DNA of 13,505 bases, from assembly GCA_964575975.1 (NCBI GenBank), contig CAZNTU010000150.1, positions 1 through 13,505 of the forward strand, in the 5' to 3' direction. This stretch comes from G963674505 sp964575975. Lineage in GTDB: Bacteria > Desulfobacterota > Desulfobacteria > Desulfobacterales > SKZT01. The position numbers and the translations under genes were made by a program. The notes under the pieces were generated by a model. The model searched no databases. It was given only the letters and a program-made list of their open reading frames with translations, and was not told where the DNA came from. Shown piece after piece: positions 7,105-13,505 of this stretch; positions within the stretch are counted from its first letter, which is position 1, and each line of letters begins with the position of its first letter.

Positions 7105-8126
7105 AACATGTATGCAAGACTGATCGAGCCGAAAAACTGATTCTTGTCCTGCTCGTCGAATTCCTTTGTTCGGAATACGTGGGTGTAGGTAAGCCGGAAT
7201 TGTTCGAAACCGAGACTCGCCCCGACCATGATGTCGGCAACGAACGTTTTTTTATCGACCTCGTGGCTGTCGGTGAAAGTGTTGCCGTCCAGAAAGATGT
7301 TTTGCAGCACCGCGCGGCCGTCGATTCCGGCGAAGACATGAAATCCGAACCTCCCGTTTTTGGCTCCCGGCGTGAAAGTGTTCAAGCTTATGGCGGGACG
7401 AACCAGGCCGGTACCGAAATCGGCGGGCAAATTGCATCCGAAACGTATTTCGGCTCCGCAGTTCAAATACGTGTACACATTGCCCAAAGCGGCCCCCACA
7501 CTGGGTATGACATCGACTTCGGACCAGCCTCCAAAACGGGTTTGCCAAGGACGGTATTTTATCTCGTACGCCAAGACCAGGGTGGGTTCGTTTTTCAATT
7601 GATTGCTCCACCCCTTGGGTTCGTCTGTATTCACCCACTCGTGGACCGTCTCCTGAATGTTCCTCGCGTAGGATTCGGGACCGATCAGGCCGATGTTCAG
7701 CTCGAAGGAATCCAACCGTTTGCCGGTCCTGCCGATCACCCCTATTCCGAAAAAGGTGTAGCCGGCGTAAGGACGGTCGTCCTCGACAAGATCCTCTTTC
7801 TCGATATCGTCCGGAGTGTATATCTTCTGTCCGAGCGACAGCGCGAAATTCTTGACGCTGTCTTCCGTTTCATGGACGGGAACGGCATCTATGGCATTTA
7901 CAAACCACGAAGTCGAGCCATTCGCGGGGCCGTCTTTTTCTATCTCTCCCGATATGTAGACCAGCTTGGCCCCGTTGGTATAATACCGGTCGGCCCGGGC
8001 GAAAATATCGTTCTCCCAATAGACGACAAACGTCCGGTCGCCATCCGAAATTCCGGTTTCGCCGGAATGGGCCGAAGGTGTTGCGGCAACCAGAACAAGC
8101 AACAGAAACGACAGCCTCTTGCTCAT
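7101..8126 (-). CDS. LpxR-like outer-membrane lipid A deacylase (DUF2219 family)
   Basis: The 341-residue protein has a clear signal peptide (cleavage likely after Ala-His-Ser21) and a chain ending in Phe, as expected of an outer-membrane beta-barrel. The mature N-terminus carries the family motif Asn39-Asp40 followed by Tyr-Thr50-Asn-Gly. Arg-Pro-Tyr-Ala-Gly stands at 118-122. The segment around His162 leads into Gly-Trp-x2-Gln-Leu-x-Asn-Glu-Pro. These match the LpxR family, which removes the 3'-acyloxyacyl chain from lipid A in a Ca2+-dependent way (shown for Salmonella LpxR). Activity here is inferred. GGAGGAGA lies just before the ATG. It follows the SIMPL gene by 56 nt on the same strand, so the two form an envelope operon. 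No terminator is seen before the convergent HTH gene. Confidence 0.85.
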   Translation of the reverse strand: MSKRLSFLLLVLVAATPSAHSGETGISDGDRTFVVYWENDIFARADRYYTNGAKLVYISGEIEKDGPANGSTSWFVNAIDAVPVHETEDSVKNFALSLGQKIYTPDDIEKEDLVEDDRPYAGYTFFGIGVIGRTGKRLDSFELNIGLIGPESYARNIQETVHEWVNTDEPKGWSNQLKNEPTLVLAYEIKYRPWQTRFGGWSEVDVIPSVGAALGNVYTYLNCGAEIRFGCNLPADFGTGLVRPAISLNTFTPGAKNGRFGFHVFAGIDGRAVLQNIFLDGNTFTDSHEVDKKTFVADIMVGASLGFEQFRLTYTHVFRTKEFDEQDKNQFFGSISLAYMF

Positions 8127-8182
8127 TGTCTCCTCCAGACCTTAAAGTGGCTCTTCGGAATTTCTTGGCCAGTGCACGAGGC

Positions 8183-8950
8183 TTAGTTCCCGGACGGCGG
8201 TCCGCCTCTTTCCTCGATTTGGTAGTCCACGCTCACCGACGCGTTCACCTCTATCCGTCCGGGTTCCACCGGCGTGGATTCGGCGGCCGAAGCCGCCATC
8301 CCTTGGATTCGGAACCGAGGTTCGACGATGCCCACGTTTTCCTCCGATACATAAAGGACTCGAACGAGACGGAGGTTCAACGCTTCGGCGATCTCCACGG
8401 CTTTTTTCCGGGCTCTCAAAACCGCTTGCCAAAGCGCCTTTTCACGCAGGGCCGTCTCGTCTTTCAGCTGGAAGGAGATGTTTCCCAACCTGTTCGCACC
8501 GGCGCCGATAGCGGCGTCGATCACATTGCCGATCTTATTCATCTCTTCGATTTCGACCCGCAGCAGGTTGGTCGCCAAATAGCCGACGGTGCGCGGAGGA
8601 CTCTCCCGGTCTCCTGTCTTGGGATCCGGTTGCTCGTATATCGGCGCGAGGGTCAGCTCGGCCGTGGAAATTTTGTTCTTGGTAATCCCCGCCGCCTGAA
8701 TCGCCTCGATTATAGAGGCCGCGATTCGACTCGCCTCGTTTTGAGCATCGGCCGCCTTCTCGTTTCGAGCGACAGCGCCGAACTGGACCACCGCCTGGTC
8801 CGGCGTCGCCGAAACTTGACCGCTTCCCGTAACCGTCAACGTCGGCGTGGGCGGAGTTTTTTCACGCACCAAATAGGACTGTGCAAACGCGCAAGTGTGG
8901 ATGCATAGCAACAAAAGTATAGCAAACGGTAGAATGTAAAGCCTTTTCAT
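8183..8950 (-). CDS. secreted SIMPL domain (DUF541/YggE-like) protein
   Basis: The 255-residue product has an N-terminal signal peptide (Lys-Arg, then a Leu-rich core, cleavage likely after Ala-Phe-Ala23). The SIMPL domain follows, starting with a V-x-G-x-G-x-V pattern and Pro-Asp near residues 40-52. It continues with the A-x2-A-rich helix, the Gly-Ile-x5-Ile-x-T segment near 89-97, and a P-x-Tyr near 102-104. Family members are exported to the periplasm or surface; E. coli YggE is linked to oxidative-stress protection, but no biochemical activity is firmly established. A proline/glycine-rich tail ends the protein. AAAGGAGA precedes the ATG by a few bases. It is first in an operon with the LpxR-like gene and has a good promoter with an operator-like repeat. 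Confidence 0.9.
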   Translation of the reverse strand: MKRLYILPFAILLLLCIHTCAFAQSYLVREKTPPTPTLTVTGSGQVSATPDQAVVQFGAVARNEKAADAQNEASRIAASIIEAIQAAGITKNKISTAELTLAPIYEQPDPKTGDRESPPRTVGYLATNLLRVEIEEMNKIGNVIDAAIGAGANRLGNISFQLKDETALREKALWQAVLRARKKAVEIAEALNLRLVRVLYVSEENVGIVEPRFRIQGMAASAAESTPVEPGRIEVNASVSVDYQIEERGGPPSGN

Positions 8951-9025
8951 GTCTTCTCCTTTCCCTGTGTGAAACCTGTCATCTCGAAGTGATACTCCTG
9001 GAAACAGATGAGTGTTTTTTCAATA

Positions 9026-9060
9026 TCTTGGCGCTGAAAATTCTACGGCTTCCGCCAAGA
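9026..9060. repeat. operator-like inverted repeat straddling the SIMPL-gene -10 box
   Basis: TCTTGGCG (9026-9033) and CGCCAAGA (9053-9060) are perfect 8-bp inverted repeats separated by 19 bp. One arm lies in the promoter spacer and the other at the predicted start of transcription, with the -10 box between them. Confidence 0.55.
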
Positions 9061-9068
9061 CGAATCAA
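9040..9068 (-). promoter_or_regulatory. sigma70 promoter of the SIMPL-lpxR operon
   Basis: On the - strand TTGATT (9068-9063) and TAGAAT (9045-9040) are 17 bp apart, matching 4 and 5 of 6 consensus bases. The start of transcription would be near 9033, about 83 nt before the SIMPL start codon. Confidence 0.6.
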
Positions 9069-9302
9069 TAGGGTTTTATCCGTATTTCGCCGTTCCGGAA
9101 AAGTGGAACGAAAGAGCGATCGCGGCAACGGACACATCTATGAAATAAGGTTCCTCCCTATGGCAAATACGCATTCCCCTCTATTTTATCTCATTCATGG
9201 AACGTATAACATCGATTCAGCTCGACTGGATTGTCTCGGGGCGAAGAGTTGTCGCTCCGTGGACATTCGACTATCGCCCATTCCAACCCGAAACGTCCGA
9301 AA

Positions 9303-9306
9303 AAGG
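9303..9306 (+). promoter_or_regulatory. ribosome binding site deciding the pdhA start
   Basis: AAGG ends 7 nt before the ATG at 9314. It supports that start over the in-frame ATG at 9197, whose extra 39 residues do not resemble E1 alpha sequence. Confidence 0.7.
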
Positions 9307-9313
9307 TAAAAAA

Positions 9314-10396
9314 ATGCCCAAAAAAGATATCGATCTCGAATATAAAATCCAATACGTTTCCATCCTGGACCAGGACGGGGAACTGGATTCGGAGATAGAG
9401 CCGGACATTCCCGACGACCTTCTGGTCGAGATGCACCGGAAAATGCTTTTGACCCGCCGATTCGACGAGCGCATGCTGAATTTGCAGCGGCAGGGGAAGA
9501 TGGGGACTTTCGCTCCTGTCAAAGGGCAGGAGGCGACCCAGATCGGCGCGGCGGCGGTCCTCGAAAAGGACGACTGGCTCGTGCCCTCGTTTCGGGAAAT
9601 GGCTGCGGAGGTCTGGCGGGGAAAGGGCATGATCGACGTTTTGCTGGTCTACGCCGGGTTCAACGAAGGGGGGCTTGTGCCCGAGGAAAGCCATACCCTC
9701 CCGGTCTGCATTCCCGTGGCAACGCAGTTGCCGCACGCGGTAGGGCTTGCCTACGCCTCGAAGTACAAGCGGACAAAAAACATCGTTATGGCTTTTCACG
9801 GAGACGGGGCCACCTCCGAGGGGGATTTCCACGAAAGCCTCAATTTCGCGGCCGTATTCCAGCTCCCGACCGTGTTCGTTTGCCAGAACAATCATTGGGC
9901 CATTTCCATTCCCCGTTCGAAGCAAACCCGTTCCAGAACCATTGCACAGAAGGCGCTTGCCTACGGAATGCCGGGAGTCCAGGTGGACGGCAACGACGTA
10001 CTCGCGGTCTATTCGGCGGCCAAGGACGCGGCGGACCGGGCACGGGCGGGCGAAGGCCCCACGCTGATCGAATGCGTCACATACCGGTTGTCTGTGCATA
10101 CGACGGCGGACGATCCCACCAAGTACAGGGCCAAGGAAGAGGTCGAAAGATGGGAGGCCCGCGATCCTCTCAAGCGATTTCAAAAATATTTGAAAGACAA
10201 GGATCTGCTCTCCGACGACGACATCGGGAATTTGGAAGAGAAGATCAAGTCGGAAATCAGGGAAACGGTCAAGGCTTGGGAGAAAAAATCCAAGGAACTC
10301 GGCGACCCCGTCAAAATGTTCGATTTCCAATACGCCGAAATGCCTCCCCACTTGCTATCCCAGAAGGAAGAATTCGAAAGCCTGATTTCCGAATAA
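9314..10396 (+). CDS. pdhA: pyruvate dehydrogenase E1 component, alpha subunit
   Basis: The 360-residue protein is the alpha subunit of a heterotetrameric (alpha2beta2) thiamine-diphosphate E1, not the long single-chain AceE type. The ThDP/Mg motif runs from Gly163-Asp-Gly165 to Gln191-Asn-Asn193. The segment around His262 (H-T-T-A-D-D-P-T-K-Y-R) is the phosphorylation-loop/active-site region of the family. The N-terminal region 36-75 (R-R-F-D-E-R-M, then the K-G-Q-E-A motif) is typical. With the beta subunit it decarboxylates pyruvate and reductively acetylates the lipoyl arm of E2. Branched-chain or acetoin dehydrogenase is possible, but the overall look is of PDH. The 3' end is unusual: it is repeated 70 bp downstream, and the present TAA may be a derived stop. 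Confidence 0.93.
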   Translation: MPKKDIDLEYKIQYVSILDQDGELDSEIEPDIPDDLLVEMHRKMLLTRRFDERMLNLQRQGKMGTFAPVKGQEATQIGAAAVLEKDDWLVPSFREMAAEVWRGKGMIDVLLVYAGFNEGGLVPEESHTLPVCIPVATQLPHAVGLAYASKYKRTKNIVMAFHGDGATSEGDFHESLNFAAVFQLPTVFVCQNNHWAISIPRSKQTRSRTIAQKALAYGMPGVQVDGNDVLAVYSAAKDAADRARAGEGPTLIECVTYRLSVHTTADDPTKYRAKEEVERWEARDPLKRFQKYLKDKDLLSDDDIGNLEEKIKSEIRETVKAWEKKSKELGDPVKMFDFQYAEMPPHLLSQKEEFESLISE

Positions 10397-10471
10397 CAAA
10401 CACCCAATACCTAATAACAAATTATCCAACAACCAATAACCAATCGAAAGCCTGATATCCGAGGAACAAAC
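10374..10471 (+). repeat. 70-bp offset direct repeat of the pdhA 3' end
   Basis: Bases 10374-10401 recur at 10444-10471 with 25 of 28 identical. The three differences are at 10387/10457, 10393/10463 and 10394/10464. In the pdhA frame the first two are silent (Ile, Glu). The third changes the stop TAA of the first copy to GAA in the second. Between the copies lies a 42-nt G-free, AT-rich spacer. Confidence 0.85.
10404..10446 (+). repeat. degenerate heptad repeat, consensus CCAATAA
   Basis: Six imperfect units run almost back to back: CCAATAC, CTAATAA, CAAATTAT, CCAACAA, CCAATAA and CCAATCG. The + strand from 10392 to 10445 has no G at all. Composition differs sharply from the flanking GC-rich genes. 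Confidence 0.65.
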
Positions 10472-10472
10472 C

Positions 10473-10490
10473 GGCCGTCGCGAGACGGCC
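10473..10490 (+). promoter_or_regulatory. GNRA-loop hairpin in the pdhA-pdhB junction
   Basis: GGCCGTC (10473-10479) pairs perfectly with GACGGCC (10484-10490) around the tetraloop GCGA, a stable GNRA-type RNA hairpin. It ends 19 nt before the pdhB ATG. There is no T tract after it, so it is not a simple terminator. It could affect mRNA processing or pdhB translation. Confidence 0.5.
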
Positions 10491-10509
10491 ATCGATAGCG
10501 AGGCGCACC

Positions 10510-11490
10510 ATGGGTAAATTGACGATGGTCCAGGCGATCAATCTGGCCCTCAAGCAGGAAATGGAGAAGGACGAGGACGTGATCGTGCTCGGGGAGGATG
10601 TCGGCGTGGACGGCGGCGTGTTCCGCGTCACCGAGGGGCTTCTGGACGCGTACGGCGAGGAGCGGGTGATCGATACTCCCCTCGCGGAATCCGTGATCGC
10701 GGGAGCCTCCATCGGCATGGCCATCCACGGGTTGAAACCGGTTTGCGAGATCCAGTTTTCCGGGTTCAGCTACATCGCGTTCCACCAGCTGGAGGCCCAC
10801 GCGGCACGTTTCAGAGCCCGGTCCCAGGGACGGTTCCAAATCCAGATGGTCATGCGTTGCCCTTACGGCGGAGGCGTGCGCGCGCTCGAGCACCATTCCG
10901 AAAGCCGGGAGGCCTACTACGCCCATACGCCGGGGCTCAAGACAGTAATACCGTCGGGCCCCCGCAAGGCCCGGGCGCTCCTTGTCAGCGCCATTCGCGA
11001 CCCCGACCCGGTGGTCTTCTACGAACCCAAAGCCACGTACCGATCCTTTCGCGAGGAAGTCCCCGAGGAGGAAGAAACGTTTCCCATCGGCCAGTCGGAA
11101 ATCGTCCGGGAAGGCGACGATCTGACGATCATCACTTACGGCGCCATGCTCAAGCCCGTTCTGGACGCGGCCGATATCCTGCGTGAGGAGGACGGCGTCG
11201 AGGCGGAGGTGATCGATATTCTGACCGTATCTCCCTTGGACGACAAGAAATTCACGGAATCGGCACGGAAAACCGGACGCGTAGTGATCGTCCACGAAGC
11301 CCACCGGAGCTTCGGACCGGGCGCGGAGATGGTCTCCCGGCTGGTGGAAAAGTCGTTTCTCTATCTGGAGGCCCCGGTTAAACGGATCGCGGGCTACGAC
11401 GTGGTCATCCCGCTCTACCAGAGGGAAAGGGACTTTATTCCCAACGTGAAGCGTATCCTGCGGGGGGCCCGGGAAACCCTCGAATTTTAA
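10510..11490 (+). CDS. pdhB: pyruvate dehydrogenase E1 component, beta subunit
   Basis: The 326-residue protein matches the beta subunit of alpha2beta2 2-oxoacid dehydrogenase E1. The family segments are present in order: G-E-D-V-G (28-32), the G-V-F-R-V-T stretch (36-41), and Thr-Pro-Leu-Ala-Glu60-Ser, whose Glu activates the thiamine ring. His128-His129 follow in the H-H-S-E-S motif. The C-terminal transketolase-type domain has the H-E-A-H-R-S-F-G-P-G-A-E segment near residues 260-275. The ATG at 10510 has GAGG at 10500-10503, 6 nt upstream. It forms the E1 active sites with PdhA, from which it is separated by 113 nt containing a repeat and a hairpin. The E2 gene follows after 32 nt. Confidence 0.95.
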   Translation: MGKLTMVQAINLALKQEMEKDEDVIVLGEDVGVDGGVFRVTEGLLDAYGEERVIDTPLAESVIAGASIGMAIHGLKPVCEIQFSGFSYIAFHQLEAHAARFRARSQGRFQIQMVMRCPYGGGVRALEHHSESREAYYAHTPGLKTVIPSGPRKARALLVSAIRDPDPVVFYEPKATYRSFREEVPEEEETFPIGQSEIVREGDDLTIITYGAMLKPVLDAADILREEDGVEAEVIDILTVSPLDDKKFTESARKTGRVVIVHEAHRSFGPGAEMVSRLVEKSFLYLEAPVKRIAGYDVVIPLYQRERDFIPNVKRILRGARETLEF

Positions 11491-11522
11491 ACCGTATCGC
11501 CAGGAGAGAGGACGAAAGGAAT

Positions 11523-12964
11523 ATGGAAAGGGAATTTAAGCTGGCCGATCCCGGAGAAGGCATTCACGAGGCGGAGATCGTGGACATTCTGGTATCCGAG
11601 GGAGACCGGGTGGAGGAGGAACAGTCGATTCTCGTGATCGAGACCGACAAGGCCTCCACCGAGATACCTTCGCCATTTGCAGGCGTCGTCAAGGAGGTCA
11701 AGGTGGCCAAAGGCGATACGGTGAAAGTGGGCGACGTGCTCATGGTCTTCGAGGTGGAAGCCGAGGAGGNNNNNNNNNNNNNNNNNNNNNNNNNNNNNNN
11801 NNNNNNNNNNNNNNNNNNNNNNNNNNNNNNNNNNNNNNNNNNNNNNNNNNNNNNNNNNNNNNNNNNNNNGAGGAAGCCGAAACTCGGAAGCCTGAAAAAA
11901 GGGAGGAGCCTCGGGAAGCGGAAGAGAAAGAGGAAAAGGAAAAGACGGGGAAGAAGCCGGACAGGGGAAGGCCGGTACCGGCCGTTCCATCCACCCGCCG
12001 CATAGCCAGAGAACTCGGTGTCGATCTTTACGAGGTGGAACCAAGCGGTCCCGGCGGGCGCGTCACCGCCGAGGATGTGAAAGCCCACGCCGAAAAGGCC
12101 AAGAAAAAGACCGAGGAAAAGCCGGAGAGGAAACCGCCCGAAGAAAAGAAGAAAGAAGAGCCGCCCGAGGAGGAGGAAAGGAGAGAGCCCGCCGAGGAAG
12201 AGGCCGAGGAGATCGTCGAAACTCCCGCGTTTCCCGAGTTCGGGCAGCGGGGCGATGTGGAGCGCGTTCCCCTCCGGTCGGTCAGGCGAACCATCGCAAG
12301 GAACATGCGAATCTCCTGGTCCCGCATCCCTCACGTCACCCATCAGGACGTGGCGGACATCACCGAACTGGAGGCCTTTCGCCGAAAGTACAAAGCGGAA
12401 ATCGAAAAAGAGGGCGGGGCTTTGACGATCACCGTATTCGCGATCAAGGCGGCGGTGGCCGCCCTGAAAGCCTTTCCGAAGTTCAATGCCAGCCTCGACA
12501 TGGACAAGGAGGAAATCGTCCTCAAGCGTTACTACCATATCGGGGTGGCTGTGGATACGGATCGGGGACTCCTCGTGCCGGTGATCCGAAACGCCGACCG
12601 CAAAAGCATCGCCGACTTGGCATTGGAGTTTCCGGTCCTTGCCGACAAGACCCGCAAGGGGGAGGCCGACCGCGACGAAATGACCGGCGGCTCCTTCACC
12701 ATTACGAATGTCGGCTCCCTGGGCGGAACGGGCTTTACGCCGATCATCAACTATCCGCAGTCGGCGATACTAGGATTGGCAAAGGCGAGGCTCCAACCGG
12801 TGGTGACGGGCGACGTGGAAAACTACCGCGTGAAACCCAGGCTCATGCTTCCCCTTTCCCTGGGGTTCGACCACCGGATCGCCGACGGCGCCGACGCGGC
12901 TAGATTCATGGGGAAAATCGTGTCGGCGCTCGAAAATCCCGAAAAACTCATGATGCTCGCATAG
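11523..12964 (+). CDS. pdhC: dihydrolipoamide acetyltransferase (E2), interrupted by a 100-N gap
   Basis: Before the gap lies a complete lipoyl domain (residues 1-82) with the lipoylated Lys43 in E-T-D-K-A-S. After the gap come an E/K/P-rich linker and a peripheral subunit-binding domain (about 11990-12090, with T-R-R-I-A-R-E-L-G-V-D and the G-P-G-G-R-V segment). A second highly charged linker runs to about 12240, and the catalytic acetyltransferase domain to the end. The catalytic D-H-R-I-A-D-G motif is near 12867-12890. The enzyme transfers acetyl from lipoyl-lysine to CoA and forms the core that binds E1 and E3. The two halves are in different frames across exactly 100 N, so the gap length is a placeholder; the real length must be 2 modulo 3. 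Missing linker, or even a second lipoyl domain, cannot be excluded. GAGAGGA lies 10 nt before the ATG. Confidence 0.92.
11770..11869. other. assembly gap (100 N)
   Basis: Exactly 100 unknown bases lie in the E2 gene between the lipoyl domain and the subunit-binding domain. Both flanks are GAGGAAG-like low-complexity sequence encoding Glu/Lys, which probably broke the assembly. Confidence 0.99.
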
Positions 12965-12976
12965 GAGGAACGCAAA

Positions 12977-13505
12977 ATGGTAATGGGAGAATTCACGGAG
13001 AGGGCGGACCTGCTGATTATAGGAGGAGGACCGGGAGGATACGCCGCCGCCTTTCGCGCCGCCGATTTGGGACTGAACGTGACCATGGTGGAAATGGAGA
13101 AGCGTCTGGGCGGAGTTTGCCTGCTTAGAGGCTGCATTCCTTCCAAGTCCCTCCTGTACGTGGCGGAGTTGCTTCACGACGCGAGAAACGCAGACCAGAT
13201 GGGGATTTCCTTCGAACAGCCGAAAATCGATCTGAATAAAATGCGGGACTGGAAAAACAAGGTCGTGGAAAAGCTGACGCGCGGCCTTGCGAGCCTTTGC
13301 GAAAAGCGCCAGGTGAACCTGATCCGGGGAAGGGCCCGCTTCGAGGATTCCGCGGCCGTCCGGCTTTTGGACAGCGACGCCGACGTCTCCCACATCCAAT
13401 TCAAGCACGCGATCGTAGCAGCGGGTTCCTATCCGGTACCGCTTCCGGGAACCGAGTTCAAGGAAGGCGGACGGATCATGAGTTCCACCGGCGCGCTCGA
13501 TCTGG
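12977..13505 (+). CDS. lpd: dihydrolipoyl dehydrogenase (E3), 3'-truncated by the window edge
   Basis: About 176 residues are visible, with no stop. The N-terminal FAD-binding motif is Gly16-Gly-Gly-Pro-Gly-Gly21, followed by the A-x3-R-A-A-x-L-G helix. The redox-active disulfide is Cys48-x4-Cys53 in the G-G-V-C...G-C-I-P-S-K motif typical of lipoamide dehydrogenase. The usual A-A-G-S-x-P segment that closes the FAD domain appears near 13418-13440. The enzyme reoxidises the dihydrolipoyl arm of E2 and passes electrons through FAD to NAD+. AGGAGG at 12963-12968 is 8 nt before the ATG and overlaps the E2 stop codon. A second in-frame ATG at 12983 is a weaker alternative. Position after E1 and E2 marks it as the E3 of this complex. 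Confidence 0.95.
   Translation, partial: MVMGEFTERADLLIIGGGPGGYAAAFRAADLGLNVTMVEMEKRLGGVCLLRGCIPSKSLLYVAELLHDARNADQMGISFEQPKIDLNKMRDWKNKVVEKLTRGLASLCEKRQVNLIRGRARFEDSAAVRLLDSDADVSHIQFKHAIVAAGSYPVPLPGTEFKEGGRIMSSTGALDL

Larger units (their letters stand above)
8951..9313. other. 363-nt divergent intergenic region between the SIMPL gene and pdhA
   Basis: No convincing gene is seen here. The left part holds the SIMPL promoter and its inverted repeat. The middle has a second small inverted repeat, CGTTCC (9091-9096) with GGAACG (9105-9110). The right part holds an 8-bp hairpin at 9237-9259 with a 7-nt loop and one G-T pair. The pdhA promoter was not clearly identified: TTGTCG (9249-9254) with TATCGC (9272-9277) at a 17-bp spacing is only a weak candidate. 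Confidence 0.6.

Noticed and set aside
8989..9309. 106-codon + strand frame in the SIMPL-pdhA intergenic region
   Set aside because: It crosses the - strand promoter and several inverted repeats, lacks a Shine-Dalgarno at its start, and has no recognisable domain.
9197..9313. N-terminal extension of PdhA from the ATG at 9197
   Set aside because: No ribosome binding site suits it, and the extra residues do not resemble E1 alpha; AAGG supports the ATG at 9314.
12080..12240. Lys/Glu/Pro-rich stretch as a separate repeat element or foreign insert
   Set aside because: It is the flexible charged linker expected between the subunit-binding and catalytic domains of an E2 protein.

Overview
The window looks like a chromosomal core-gene segment from a Gram-negative bacterium, most likely a deltaproteobacterium (Desulfobacterota) or relative. 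Three things point there. Outer-membrane genes are present (a BamD-type lipoprotein and an LpxR-type lipid A deacylase). Consensus sigma70 promoters and AGGAGG-like ribosome binding sites are common. The ispG-proS-relA/spoT order with a C-terminal-zinc ProRS fits deltaproteobacterial genomes as I recall them. The assignment is inference; no rRNA or marker search was possible. A 100-N placeholder shows that this is a draft assembly.

Left block (1-1738, + strand): a perfect-consensus promoter drives thioredoxin (trxA), followed by bamD and a strong intrinsic terminator. A second good promoter then drives rpmB, which encodes a zinc-ribbon type ribosomal protein L28. Middle block (1735-6505, - strand): ispG, proS and a bifunctional relA/spoT lie head to tail with gaps of 3 and 10 nt, evidently one operon, joining isoprenoid precursor synthesis, prolyl-tRNA charging and (p)ppGpp metabolism. 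relA converges on rpmB and the two stop codons share the bases TTAA.

Accessory block (6506-9313): divergent from ispG is a 143-residue protein of unknown function. It consists of two gapless 50-residue copies of a helix-turn-helix-like module carrying two cysteines per copy. Nested inverted repeats cover its predicted promoter. Convergent with it is a two-gene envelope operon on the - strand: a secreted SIMPL (DUF541) protein, then an LpxR-like outer-membrane lipid A deacylase. The SIMPL promoter has a perfect inverted repeat straddling its -10 box.

Right block (9314-13505, + strand): a pyruvate dehydrogenase-type operon, pdhA (E1 alpha), pdhB (E1 beta), pdhC (E2, interrupted by the assembly gap) and the first third of lpd (E3). 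Together they would convert pyruvate (or a related 2-oxoacid), CoA and NAD+ to acyl-CoA, CO2 and NADH. The pdhA/pdhB junction is odd. A 70-bp event duplicated the 3' end of pdhA and inserted a G-free AT-rich heptad repeat. Removing those 70 bp would lengthen PdhA and make it overlap pdhB.

No rRNA, tRNA, CRISPR array, IS element or phage gene was seen. The parts least explained by known families are the duplicated cysteine/HTH protein with its palindromic promoter and the pdhA-pdhB junction.
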